From positions 1 to 6,807 of the forward strand of contig CAMWXF010000097.1 of assembly GCA_947178115.1 (NCBI GenBank): a stretch of 6,807 bases of DNA, written 5' to 3'. Under the pieces are notes generated by a model. That model was not told the DNA's origin. It made no database searches and saw only the letters and a list, made by a program, of their open reading frames with translations. This stretch comes from an uncultured Lachnospiraceae bacterium. GTDB taxonomy: Bacteria; Bacillota; Clostridia; Lachnospirales; Lachnospiraceae. Numbering within the stretch: the first letter of the stretch is position 1; each line of letters starts with the position of its first letter. Position numbers and translations under genes: made by a program. Of this stretch, positions 1-6,312 are shown in pieces.

Positions 1-1
1 G

Positions 2-3000
2 CATAAGGTAAAAGGGGTAATGGAGCCGATTCCGGGCGCTAAGGAAGCGACGGTTGCGATCACGACCACGAAGGTAACCGCGCCGAAGACGGTTAAGGTA
101 ACCGCTCACGGCAGTGCAGGAGCCTATGCAAATATTAATTACGACACGCCGAAGGACGGATACCGTCGTGAGATCTATGTCATAGACAACAGCGTAAATG
201 CTTCCGTCAAGAAAGCTGCTGATTTCGAGAAGTTACTTGCAGGTACGGGAGAAGACTCCTGGAAAGAGAATAAATGGCGGGGCACATTTGCCATCGCACC
301 GATTTATCTGGACGGTGCAGACGAGGCGCTTAACCGCAGGAGAAATGATTATACGGCACAGTTGTCCGGACTGGCGACAAAGGGCGCTTATACGGTTTAC
401 GTGAGAAATGTGTGCGCGGCCAGAACATTGGCTGACGGCAGCGTTATTACTAACGAGGCAGTCAATGACAGTGCAGCCGGAACAGCGGTAAGCTTTAAGA
501 CACTGAAGTCCGAGTTAATTGATCTGAAGTTTGAGCTGGACGATCAGGCGGAGGGTGTTACGGATATCTCTTATGACTATAATGACGATGTTTGGGATGA
601 CGGCGAATACCATGATATAGACGGCACTTATAGAATAGAACTTGCCAAGATTGCAAAGGGTACGGTCAACAGTGCAACATACGGACTGTTCTATACCATG
701 CCTAAGGATGAGGCGGCAAACGGTAATGACAAAGAGTGGATCGCACTTCCGCTCAAGGAGAAAGTTGATAAAGATTCCTATGAGAATCCGAAGTTAGAGT
801 ATGCATTAGCGGATTGCTGGAATAAGAAGACGCAGAGCTGGGAATACGGGTCAAAGAATGATATTGCCAGCATAGACAAGAAGGGTAAGATCAAGATCAC
901 GGGCATGACCGGAGAGAACTCCAGTCTGGTTGTCAGAGTGAGAGATACACAGACAGGAAAACGGACTTATATTGCGCTGTATATCATGGCGGAAGCAGAT
1001 TCCGTTATGGCGGTGAAGGGTTCCATTACTCTGTCCGTAGGTCAGACACAGGATCTGGGCAGCCTGCTTGCCTATAAGATGGGTAAACAGAAACTGACCT
1101 ATTATCCGTATGCAGATATTGATATGAATGCAGTAAAGGCGGCAATTAAGGAGCAGAAGCAGGAACAGTTCTTCAAACTGGATCAGTATGATAATCTGCA
1201 GGCGATTGCCAAAGGGGGGTCACTGAGACTTGGATTGACAGACAGGAATGTCGCAAACAGCTTCGGTAAAGATAAGGCTACGGCTACAGTTACCTTCAAG
1301 TCAACAGACCTGACACCTGTTAAGAAGGTGAAGGCAGTTGATGTGATCAATGACCGTTTCGATCTGACCTTTACGTATACAGGCGGTGCAGATGCATTCC
1401 TGGTAGAGATTGATGACGCGAATAAGACGATTTACAGTAAGAAATTTGCAAGATCCGGGGTTGCAGACTACAGTGAAACCGGATTATGGGTAGATGAAGA
1501 ATATGACAACAAGGGCAATCGTGTGAAAGACACGTACAGAATTAATTACAGCAATATTACGGATTATGTCAGATTGTCCAAGGAAACGCAGTATACTGTT
1601 AAAATTACGGCATTATACGATGCAATTGCAGCAAAACCGGCTACCACGAAAGTAAAGACTACGAAGATTCCGGCAGTGGGCGAATATATCAATGATTATT
1701 ATTATAATGGCAATATGATTAAGCCCAGAGGCGGAATGTCAATTCAGGTAGGCGAATACGGCGACGGAACCGAGCTGGATGATTATAGTCGTACTTTGCG
1801 TGTATTATCCGGCAACTCCTATACGTTGACCGCAAATGTAGAGAATCGCGGCCGTGTCAATGACACGCTTGTATGGACGGTGGATAATGCCAAGGTAGCG
1901 ACAGTCAAAGCCGCAGCAGGTTCTTATTGCATTACCCTTAAAGGAGTAAAACCGGGTAGTACGGTACTGGAAGTGAAGTCCAAGATCTGGGGCAATAAGG
2001 TTGTGGCAAGATATGATATCATCGTAGTGGCAGTAGGCGATGCTTATCAGAGCACGAACCGTTATTATGGCGATGATGAGCCGGCTGGAAATACGCAGCC
2101 GTCTATCAGTAATGGCGGGAACAATGCGCCAGAGTATCTGCCGCTGAGTGTAGGCGACGTAAGAAAGGTTACGGCAAATCAGACAGAGAAATTTAGCTTT
2201 ACAGCACCGGTAACCGGAAGATATGAGATGATGGCGTATGGAAATGTCGGAGGAAGCATATATCTTCGGAAGACTTCATATCCTACTAACAGCAGTTATA
2301 GCGATTTGAATCTCGGATGGCTGCAGGCGGGTGACGAGGTTCATCTGACATCCGAAGTAGAGAGTGCAGATTATGACGAGCCCGGTGCGATTTCCTACTA
2401 CGTGGAGGTGACATTGGCACAGAGCGTAGAGACAGTAAGCGCGGGTCAGCCAGTGAAAGGCACGGATGCGCAGGGATTCTTCAAGTTTACGGCTCCCGAG
2501 GATGGGCGTTATCAGTTCTCTATTGTAAATGAAAATGGCACTTCGCAGTACCTATATTTGTATAATGACGAAAATACGGCGATCAATGATAATAGCTATT
2601 ATGGTAATGCAGCTTCTGATCGTGGTAATACGATTGAGTGTGTCATGACGAAAGGTGAGGAAAACAGCATATGGCTGAAGACCAGAAACTCATTATATTC
2701 TGGGAACGAGTATACATTCCGTGCCGAGAAGATCAGTGAGGACATCAATCTGGCAACACCGGCGAACGTGACTGTGGCAGCAAACGGCAAGAAATATCTG
2801 ACGTTTACTGTGGAGAAAGACGGATATTATAAGTTTTCATCGCAGGCGGATAGCCCAAGCAGTAACATTAATGTAACCCTGCAGGTGAATGATGATGATG
2901 ATGTGGACTATGGTAATTCAGAGTTTGCATTTAGGCAGGAACTGCAGGCGGGTGATCAGGTATGTCTGGTCATTCAAAATACTGATTCTTCCAACGATTA

Positions 3001-4615
3001 TTCCTTTACGGTAAAAGCGGAGGAAGTTGAGATAGCAGACCTTACGGCAGGGACACCCATTAATGCTGTTGAGGAAGGCACTTGGCAGTTTATGGCAACT
3101 GATGCGGGTATGTACGAATTCTCCGCATCAGAGTCAGGCGCTACAGTTTACTTGTATGAAAGCGCTACGGATGCATTTAAGCTTCAGAGGTCTATAGATT
3201 CTGGTAACGCGGTAGAGAAAGAGATGAAAGCAGGCGATAAGATCTGGCTGTCTGTAGAACTGAACGGTGAAACAAATTGCCAGCTTAGTGCCAAGAAGAT
3301 CAGTCAAGATCTGGATCTTACGAATGGATCTGCAGTAACGGTGGGCGCAGGCAAGAATGCGTATGTAACGTTTAGTGTGCCGCAGAATGGATATTATAAG
3401 ATTGCGTTAGCAGACGGAACTTCAAGCAATACGAACATTTCGGTAGAGCTGGTTATCAATAATGATGATGAAAATGCAGACTATAGAGGGGATGCAGATT
3501 TTGAATTCAAGAAGGATCTGAAACAGGGAGATCTGGTACGCTTGAAGATCAATAACGGGGATTCAAGCGATGTTACCTTTACTGTCAAAGCGGAAGAGGT
3601 TACGATTAACGCAATACCAAATAGTAATCCTCAGATTGCGGCTGGCAGCATTGACACAGCTTACAAATTTACAGCGACGGAAGCCGGAATATATCAGTTC
3701 CGAATGGAGTCGACTGAGGAGAGTACCTCTCTGTATCTCTACGACAGCATGGGAGAACTTACGGAGGATGGTACGGAGAAAGCTAAAGATGCGACTCCAG
3801 ATACTGAGGATGGCAGTAAATATGTCTGCTCAATTGATATTTTATTAAGCGCAGGGCAGGTAATATATGTTAATCCGAGAAATACATCGAGTACCGATGA
3901 TTTAGAGGTAGCCTTAACTGCCGGAAAGAAGACGGTGCCTACATTGACGGCGAGTGACAGTTCCGTTACCGTTCCTGCTGGTGAGACGATCGAAGTTGTT
4001 TATACGGCTTCGGAGGACGGAATCTATACATTACATGCATCAGGCGCAACAGACAGCGTATATATAGATATGTATACGTCTTATGGAGGTAGTGAAGATT
4101 ACAGTCTGTGGGATAATGAAAATGAGTGTATCTTATCAGATAGCACAAGTGCGGATCGGCGGATTGTACTGATTGCGGGACAAACGGTTGTATGGACGCT
4201 TAAGGCACAGAGTTCAGATCAGACTATTACACTGAACGTAATCGAAGACCGTGCATTGAAAAAGCTTCAGGTTGGCGATACGCTTCAAGCGGAATGTAAT
4301 TATACGGCGGATGTGTTTGTCTTTACGGCTCCTTCGGACGGATGGTATACGTTCTGGAGTACGGCAAGTACGGATACCTATGGAGTGCTATACAGCGCTG
4401 AACAGATTAACCCTGTGAATATATTGGAAGATAATAATAATAATGTGGGCGATTGTCTGGATAAAAATGATGATGATGGACCGGGCAGTAGAGATTTTGC
4501 AGTTTCCCATGAACTGAAATCCGGGCAGACTGTATATCTGAAAGCCAGTCACCTAAGTGGCGGAAATAATAATTTTGATGTATATGTGGAAGCAGGTCAG
4601 CTTACTTTTAAATAG
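2..4615 (+). CDS. Large multidomain surface/secreted protein (fn3-like, BIG2-like, eight PPC-like modules), 5'-partial
   Basis: The frame is open to the left edge and ends at TAG 4613-4615. Residues are counted from the first ATG (base 20), which I doubt is the true start: there is no signal peptide, and residues 1-18 look like the closing strand of an earlier fn3 domain (ATVAITTTK, compare TTKVKTTK near 548). Visible order: fn3-like ~20-158; Ig/BIG2-like ~160-325 (motif ASIDKKGKIKITG); a second Ig-like stretch ~330-432; fn3-like ~434-551; BIG2-like ~573-675 (LVWTVDNAKVATV then GVKPGSTVLEVKS); an Asn/Gly/Pro linker to ~706; then eight PPC-like modules from 707 to the C-terminus at 1531. The protein is acidic, rich in Asp, Asn, Thr, Ser and Tyr, and almost free of Cys, as usual for Gram-positive exported proteins. 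No LPXTG, hydrophobic tail or catalytic domain is visible. A role in adhesion or carbohydrate/matrix binding is inference only; any enzyme domain would lie upstream. Confidence 0.85.
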   Translation, partial: HKVKGVMEPIPGAKEATVAITTTKVTAPKTVKVTAHGSAGAYANINYDTPKDGYRREIYVIDNSVNASVKKAADFEKLLAGTGEDSWKENKWRGTFAIAPIYLDGADEALNRRRNDYTAQLSGLATKGAYTVYVRNVCAARTLADGSVITNEAVNDSAAGTAVSFKTLKSELIDLKFELDDQAEGVTDISYDYNDDVWDDGEYHDIDGTYRIELAKIAKGTVNSATYGLFYTMPKDEAANGNDKEWIALPLKEKVDKDSYENPKLEYALADCWNKKTQSWEYGSKNDIASIDKKGKIKITGMTGENSSLVVRVRDTQTGKRTYIALYIMAEADSVMAVKGSITLSVGQTQDLGSLLAYKMGKQKLTYYPYADIDMNAVKAAIKEQKQEQFFKLDQYDNLQAIAKGGSLRLGLTDRNVANSFGKDKATATVTFKSTDLTPVKKVKAVDVINDRFDLTFTYTGGADAFLVEIDDANKTIYSKKFARSGVADYSETGLWVDEEYDNKGNRVKDTYRINYSNITDYVRLSKETQYTVKITALYDAIAAKPATTKVKTTKIPAVGEYINDYYYNGNMIKPRGGMSIQVGEYGDGTELDDYSRTLRVLSGNSYTLTANVENRGRVNDTLVWTVDNAKVATVKAAAGSYCITLKGVKPGSTVLEVKSKIWGNKVVARYDIIVVAVGDAYQSTNRYYGDDEPAGNTQPSISNGGNNAPEYLPLSVGDVRKVTANQTEKFSFTAPVTGRYEMMAYGNVGGSIYLRKTSYPTNSSYSDLNLGWLQAGDEVHLTSEVESADYDEPGAISYYVEVTLAQSVETVSAGQPVKGTDAQGFFKFTAPEDGRYQFSIVNENGTSQYLYLYNDENTAINDNSYYGNAASDRGNTIECVMTKGEENSIWLKTRNSLYSGNEYTFRAEKISEDINLATPANVTVAANGKKYLTFTVEKDGYYKFSSQADSPSSNINVTLQVNDDDDVDYGNSEFAFRQELQAGDQVCLVIQNTDSSNDYSFTVKAEEVEIADLTAGTPINAVEEGTWQFMATDAGMYEFSASESGATVYLYESATDAFKLQRSIDSGNAVEKEMKAGDKIWLSVELNGETNCQLSAKKISQDLDLTNGSAVTVGAGKNAYVTFSVPQNGYYKIALADGTSSNTNISVELVINNDDENADYRGDADFEFKKDLKQGDLVRLKINNGDSSDVTFTVKAEEVTINAIPNSNPQIAAGSIDTAYKFTATEAGIYQFRMESTEESTSLYLYDSMGELTEDGTEKAKDATPDTEDGSKYVCSIDILLSAGQVIYVNPRNTSSTDDLEVALTAGKKTVPTLTASDSSVTVPAGETIEVVYTASEDGIYTLHASGATDSVYIDMYTSYGGSEDYSLWDNENECILSDSTSADRRIVLIAGQTVVWTLKAQSSDQTITLNVIEDRALKKLQVGDTLQAECNYTADVFVFTAPSDGWYTFWSTASTDTYGVLYSAEQINPVNILEDNNNNVGDCLDKNDDDGPGSRDFAVSHELKSGQTVYLKASHLSGGNNNFDVYVEAGQLTFK
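2138..4612 (+). repeat. Eight tandem PPC-like beta-sandwich modules (protein-level repeat)
   Basis: The last 825 residues divide into eight modules of roughly 90-120 residues starting near residues 707, 802, 906, 1004, 1095, 1195, 1306 and 1411. Each shows the pattern 'F-x-F-T-A-P-x-x-G-x-Y-x-F' early (FSFTAPVTGRYEM, FKFTAPEDGRYQF, LTFTVEKDGYYKF, WQFMATDAGMYEF, VTFSVPQNGYYKI, YKFTATEAGIYQF, VVYTASEDGIYTL, FVFTAPSDGWYTF). Later each has 'L-x-A/S-G-x-x-V-x-L' (LQAGDEVHL, MKAGDKIWL, LSAGQVIYV, LKSGQTVYL). This is the layout of bacterial PPC-type non-catalytic beta-sandwiches that accompany secreted enzymes and surface proteins. The repeat signature is direct observation; the PPC assignment is pattern recognition, and a carbohydrate-binding-like fold is the main alternative. 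Confidence 0.75.
2423..3601 (+). repeat. Higher-order duplication of a two-module unit (2423-3028 and 3029-3601)
   Basis: Modules 2+3 (residues 802-1003) and 4+5 (1004-1194) form two copies of a two-module block. Modules 3 and 5 are far closer to each other than to their neighbours. Shared points are KISEDINL / KISQDLDL at the start, GYYKF / GYYKI, SSNINVTLQVNDDDD / SSNTNISVELVINNDDE in the middle, and an identical FTVKAEEV at the end. The period from module 3 to module 5 is 189 residues (567 bp). The DNA copies differ at many synonymous sites, so the duplication is not recent. Confidence 0.7.
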
Positions 4616-4728
4616 TCCTTATGCTGATTAATGTAAGCAATACAAGCTGGGTAACTGCTTAACAGTTGCAATGACCAAAAGTGATACAACTTGCGACATC
4701 AAAACCAAAAGAACATGATAATCAACAG

Positions 4729-4769
4729 ACGGGGCTGGTCGGCAGAAATGCTGATCAGCCCTGTTCTTT
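4729..4769 (+). terminator. Intrinsic terminator of the large surface-protein gene
   Basis: The left arm 4729-4744 pairs with the right arm 4749-4764 over 16 consecutive base pairs (three are G-U) around a GAAA tetraloop, followed by TCTTT. It lies 113 nt after the stop codon of the large gene. The U-tract is short and interrupted, but the long GC-rich stem capped by a GNRA loop makes an intrinsic terminator the simplest reading. Confidence 0.8.
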
Positions 4770-4884
4770 ACGGAATGGAGGTGAGGAAAAAACTTCCATT
4801 TGTGCGGCTGATTTAGATAACCCATAAACAGTAAATGCATAAAAGATTTTTAACAAAATTTAAGAAAATTTACAAACAAATATA

Positions 4885-4914
4885 TTTACAATTCCGTCAA
4901 AAATATGCTATGAT
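4885..4914 (+). promoter_or_regulatory. Sigma-A promoter for the Rpn-like gene
   Basis: The -35 is TTTACA (4885-4890) and the -10 is TATGAT (4909-4914), with an 18-bp spacer. An A/T-rich tract just upstream could act as an UP element. Transcription would begin near 4921, giving a leader of about 177 nt before the start codon at 5098. Both boxes differ from consensus by one base, so basal strength is probably good. Confidence 0.7.
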
Positions 4915-4931
4915 ATCAAAAAGCATATTTT
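4900..4931. promoter_or_regulatory. Operator-like inverted repeat spanning the -10 box
   Basis: AAAATATGC (4900-4908) is matched by its exact reverse complement GCATATTTT (4923-4931), with 14 bp between. The -10 box lies immediately inside the left arm, and the expected transcription start lies in the spacer just before the right arm. Only the right arm would be transcribed, so this is better explained as a DNA-binding site than an RNA hairpin. The arm centres are 23 bp apart, about two helical turns, as expected for a dimeric regulator. The region is AT-rich, so chance is not excluded. Confidence 0.45.
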
Positions 4932-5011
4932 CTACAATAACAGATCAGATCCATTCTATATTTCTCAGTTTCAGAAAATCCATGCTTTGAACCCAATCAA
5001 CATTCTATAAA

Positions 5012-5074
5012 GCAGGAGAGTCTGGAACGGTTCTCCTGTGCCGGTAATCTATCCCAGATAGGGCGGATATACCG
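5012..5074 (+). promoter_or_regulatory. Two-hairpin structured leader of the Rpn-like mRNA
   Basis: Hairpin 1: 5012-5022 pairs with 5029-5039 (core CAGGAGA with TCTCCTG, extended by G-U and C-G pairs) around the loop TGGAAC. Hairpin 2: outer stem CGGTA (5042-5046) with TACCG (5070-5074), enclosing CTAT (5049-5052) with ATAG (5058-5061) around CCCAG. Neither is followed by a U-tract, so neither is an intrinsic terminator. The second ends 8 nt before the Shine-Dalgarno and could affect translation. I do not recognise a known riboswitch family. Confidence 0.45.
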
Positions 5075-5082
5075 AAATCGAC

Positions 5083-5090
5083 AAAGGAGG
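5083..5090 (+). promoter_or_regulatory. Strong Shine-Dalgarno of the Rpn-like gene
   Basis: AAAGGAGG is almost a full match to the anti-Shine-Dalgarno and ends 7 nt before ATG 5098. It fixes the start codon; no competing in-frame start is as well placed. Confidence 0.9.
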
Positions 5091-5097
5091 ACATTAG

Positions 5098-5961
5098 ATG
5101 AGTGAAACAAACACACAACGTAACTATAAGGACACGGTATTCCGTATGCTGTTTCGGGAGAAGGAGAATCTGCTCAGCCTTTATAATGCACTGAATCATA
5201 CAGCATACACGAATGTGGACGATCTTGAGATTACAACACTGGAAAATGCGATTTATATGAATTATAAGAATGACATTTCTTTTGTGTTTGATTTTGAATT
5301 AATGCTTTATGAGCATCAGTCTACGGTGAATCCCAACATGCCGTTACGAGACCTGATTTATGTGACCAGAGTGATCCAGAGCAGGATAAAGGATGAAAAT
5401 CTGTATGGCAAGTCGCATATTAAAATACCGGCACCTAAATTTGTGGTATTCTATAATGGAATGGATTTTCAGCCGGAACAACAGATATTGCGGCTGTCAG
5501 ACGCTTATGAGAAGAAACCGGAAGAGCCGGAATTGGAACTAACAGTGACTGTGTATAACATTAACTGGGGACATAATCCTATACTCTTAGAGGCGTGCCG
5601 CCTGTTAAAGGAATATGCACAATATGTAGAGCAGGTAAGGATATTTGCAAGAGAAGAATCCTTTACGGAAGCAGTAGAGCATGCAGTAGATTATTGTATT
5701 GAGAATGAGATTTTATCGGAGTTTTTGTCTAGGAATCGAGCGGAGGCGATAGCTGTGTGTATATTTGAGTATGATGAAGAGAAGCATATGAAACAAGAGC
5801 GGGAAGAGTGGCAGAATATAGGAAGGGAAGAGATACTGGTACAATCTATAGAATCGGTGATGGAAAGTTTTTGTGTTGATCTTCAGGAAGCATGCAGAAG
5901 TTTAAAGACGACCGTCAGCGAATATGAAAAGGCAAAAGAACATTTGCAATCTATTACCTAA
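5098..5961 (+). CDS. Rpn/PDDEXK_2-like PD-(D/E)XK nuclease-family protein
   Basis: A complete 287-residue protein. The N-terminal half (1-120) matches the pattern of Rpn-type 'recombination-promoting nuclease / putative transposase' proteins: YKDTVFRMLFREKENLLSLY at 10-29, then a PD-(D/E)XK-like core with Asp59 (KNDISF), Glu72-His-Gln74 (LYEHQS), Arg84 and Tyr88 (PLRDLIYVTR), and a strand KFVVFYNG at 114-121. These are the likely metal-binding and catalytic positions by family analogy. Residues ~160-235 form a helical region (ENEILSEFLSRNRAEAIAV), followed by a charged helix (KQEREEWQNIGREE) and a C-terminal helix pair. Many relatives carry an extended GREEGREE repeat at that charged segment; here there is a single copy. 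Family members are DNA endonucleases linked to RecA-independent recombination and often sit alone, as this one does. It has its own promoter and leader. Activity and true role are inference. Confidence 0.85.
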   Translation: MSETNTQRNYKDTVFRMLFREKENLLSLYNALNHTAYTNVDDLEITTLENAIYMNYKNDISFVFDFELMLYEHQSTVNPNMPLRDLIYVTRVIQSRIKDENLYGKSHIKIPAPKFVVFYNGMDFQPEQQILRLSDAYEKKPEEPELELTVTVYNINWGHNPILLEACRLLKEYAQYVEQVRIFAREESFTEAVEHAVDYCIENEILSEFLSRNRAEAIAVCIFEYDEEKHMKQEREEWQNIGREEILVQSIESVMESFCVDLQEACRSLKTTVSEYEKAKEHLQSIT

Positions 5962-5988
5962 TATTATTATGCTTTAGCGCAATAGCGG

Positions 5989-6017
5989 TTGACAAAATCT
6001 ATTCCTGCAACTAGAAT
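5989..6017 (+). promoter_or_regulatory. Sigma-A promoter for proS
   Basis: A perfect -35 TTGACA (5989-5994), a 17-bp spacer and the -10 TAGAAT (6012-6017). Transcription should start near 6024. The -35 begins only 27 bp after the stop codon of the Rpn-like gene. The strong promoter fits control downstream by the T-box rather than at initiation. Confidence 0.9.
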
Positions 6018-6171
6018 AAATAAAAACGTAACTAATTAAGGCAGACCGAAATGATACAGAGCCGAAACAGTTACCATACGATCAAACGTGACGAAGAAGA
6101 GAATAGTACGGATAGGAAACGTTTCAGAGAGAGAACCATGGGTGGAAGGTTCTTACGGAAAATATTCGGAA

Positions 6172-6174
6172 CCG
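6172..6174 (+). promoter_or_regulatory. T-box specifier codon CCG (Pro)
   Basis: The triplet CCG follows GGAA and precedes a G, the usual GAA-codon-purine setting of a specifier loop, and lies just 5' of the closing CTTGGAGTC strand of Stem I. CCG encodes proline, matching the downstream synthetase, and would pair with a CGG or UGG anticodon (the latter with wobble). Confidence 0.85.
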
Positions 6175-6256
6175 GCCTTGGAGTCCTGTGCGATAAGCAC
6201 AGCGTAACACCGGCGATAACGGTATGAGAAGCAGAGCATGAGAAGACATGTTAATT

Positions 6257-6285
6257 AGGGTGGTACCGCCGAGATTTCGGTCCCT
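6257..6285 (+). promoter_or_regulatory. T-box sequence and antiterminator helix
   Basis: AGGGTGGTACCGCC (6257-6270) is the conserved T-box. AGGG 6257-6260 pairs with CCCT 6282-6285, and 6268-6272 pairs with 6277-6281. This leaves the 7-nt bulge TGGTACC, whose TGGT pairs with the ACCA 3' end of uncharged tRNA. The variable T implies an A discriminator base, which is what bacterial tRNA-Pro normally has. The last T-box base is C rather than the usual G; it still pairs in the antiterminator. Confidence 0.9.
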
Positions 6286-6312
6286 TACGGGATGGAAACC
6301 TTGGCGGTTTTT
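6265..6312 (+). terminator. T-box attenuator (intrinsic terminator)
   Basis: ACCGCCGAG (6265-6273) pairs with CTTGGCGGT (6300-6308), with inner stems TTTC/GAAA and GTCCC/GGGAT, followed by a run of five T (6308-6312). It uses the 3' half of the T-box, so it is mutually exclusive with the antiterminator. This is the default fold when tRNA-Pro is charged. It is also the first clear terminator downstream of the Rpn-like gene. Confidence 0.93.

Larger units (their letters stand above)
4616..5097 (+). other. Intergenic region: terminator, promoter with dyad, structured leader
   Basis: This 482-bp stretch has no convincing gene. From left to right it holds a weak hairpin (stem GTAACTG 4651-4657 with CAGTTGC 4663-4669, no T-run), a strong intrinsic terminator (4729-4769), an unremarkable patch (4770-4840), an AT-rich tract with repeated AAAATTTA-like words (about 4850-4884), a sigma-A promoter (4885-4914) inside a dyad, and a ~175-nt leader ending at the Rpn-like start codon. 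A 13-codon reading frame at 4775-4816 has no ribosome binding site and is not called. Confidence 0.7.
6085..6312 (+). promoter_or_regulatory. Proline-specific T-box riboswitch leader of proS
   Basis: This transcription-attenuation leader binds tRNA-Pro directly and allows read-through into proS when the tRNA is uncharged. Stem I closes with GAC 6090-6092 against GTC 6183-6185. It contains the AGAG...AGTA purine motif (6099-6108), the helix GAATA 6101-6105 with TATTC 6163-6167, the conserved AGAGAG (6126-6131) and a distal hairpin (AGAACC 6132-6137 with GGTTCT 6148-6153) whose loop carries GGGTGG. A CCG specifier follows GAA. The next hairpin is CTGTGC 6186-6191 with GCACAG 6197-6202, then a small ACCG/CGGT stem-loop. 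The T-box and competing terminator end the element. The 5' boundary is approximate; about 60 nt of leader precede Stem I with only weak pairing. Confidence 0.93.

Noticed and set aside
20..22. ATG at 20 as the true start of the large protein
   Set aside because: The AAGGGG before it is too close (2 nt), the frame is open further upstream, there is no signal peptide, and the first residues look like the end of another domain.
2423..3601. CRISPR array or recent DNA tandem repeat
   Set aside because: The repetition is at the protein level with many synonymous differences and no short identical repeat-spacer pattern; it lies inside one long reading frame.
4651..4669. Hairpin GTAACTG/CAGTTGC as a first terminator
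   Set aside because: The stem is short, AT-rich and not followed by a T-run; the 4729-4769 hairpin is much better.
4775..4816. 13-codon plus-strand ORF after the terminator
   Set aside because: No Shine-Dalgarno, no promoter between it and the terminator, and too short to judge.
4628..4840. 70-codon minus-strand reading frame over the terminator region
   Set aside because: It overlaps the terminator hairpin, has no recognisable protein features and no clear ribosome binding site.
5011..5095. Glycine, THF or T-box riboswitch in the Rpn-like leader
   Set aside because: GGAGAG is present by chance, but the other conserved elements of the glycine and THF aptamers and the AGGGTGG T-box are absent.
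5005..5199. 64-codon minus-strand reading frame over the Rpn-like start
   Set aside because: It is antisense to a well-supported gene and its leader, with no coding signature.
5098..5961. Insertion sequence around the Rpn-like gene ('putative transposase' annotation)
   Set aside because: I saw no terminal inverted repeats or target-site duplications flanking the gene; its promoter and leader look like those of a resident gene.
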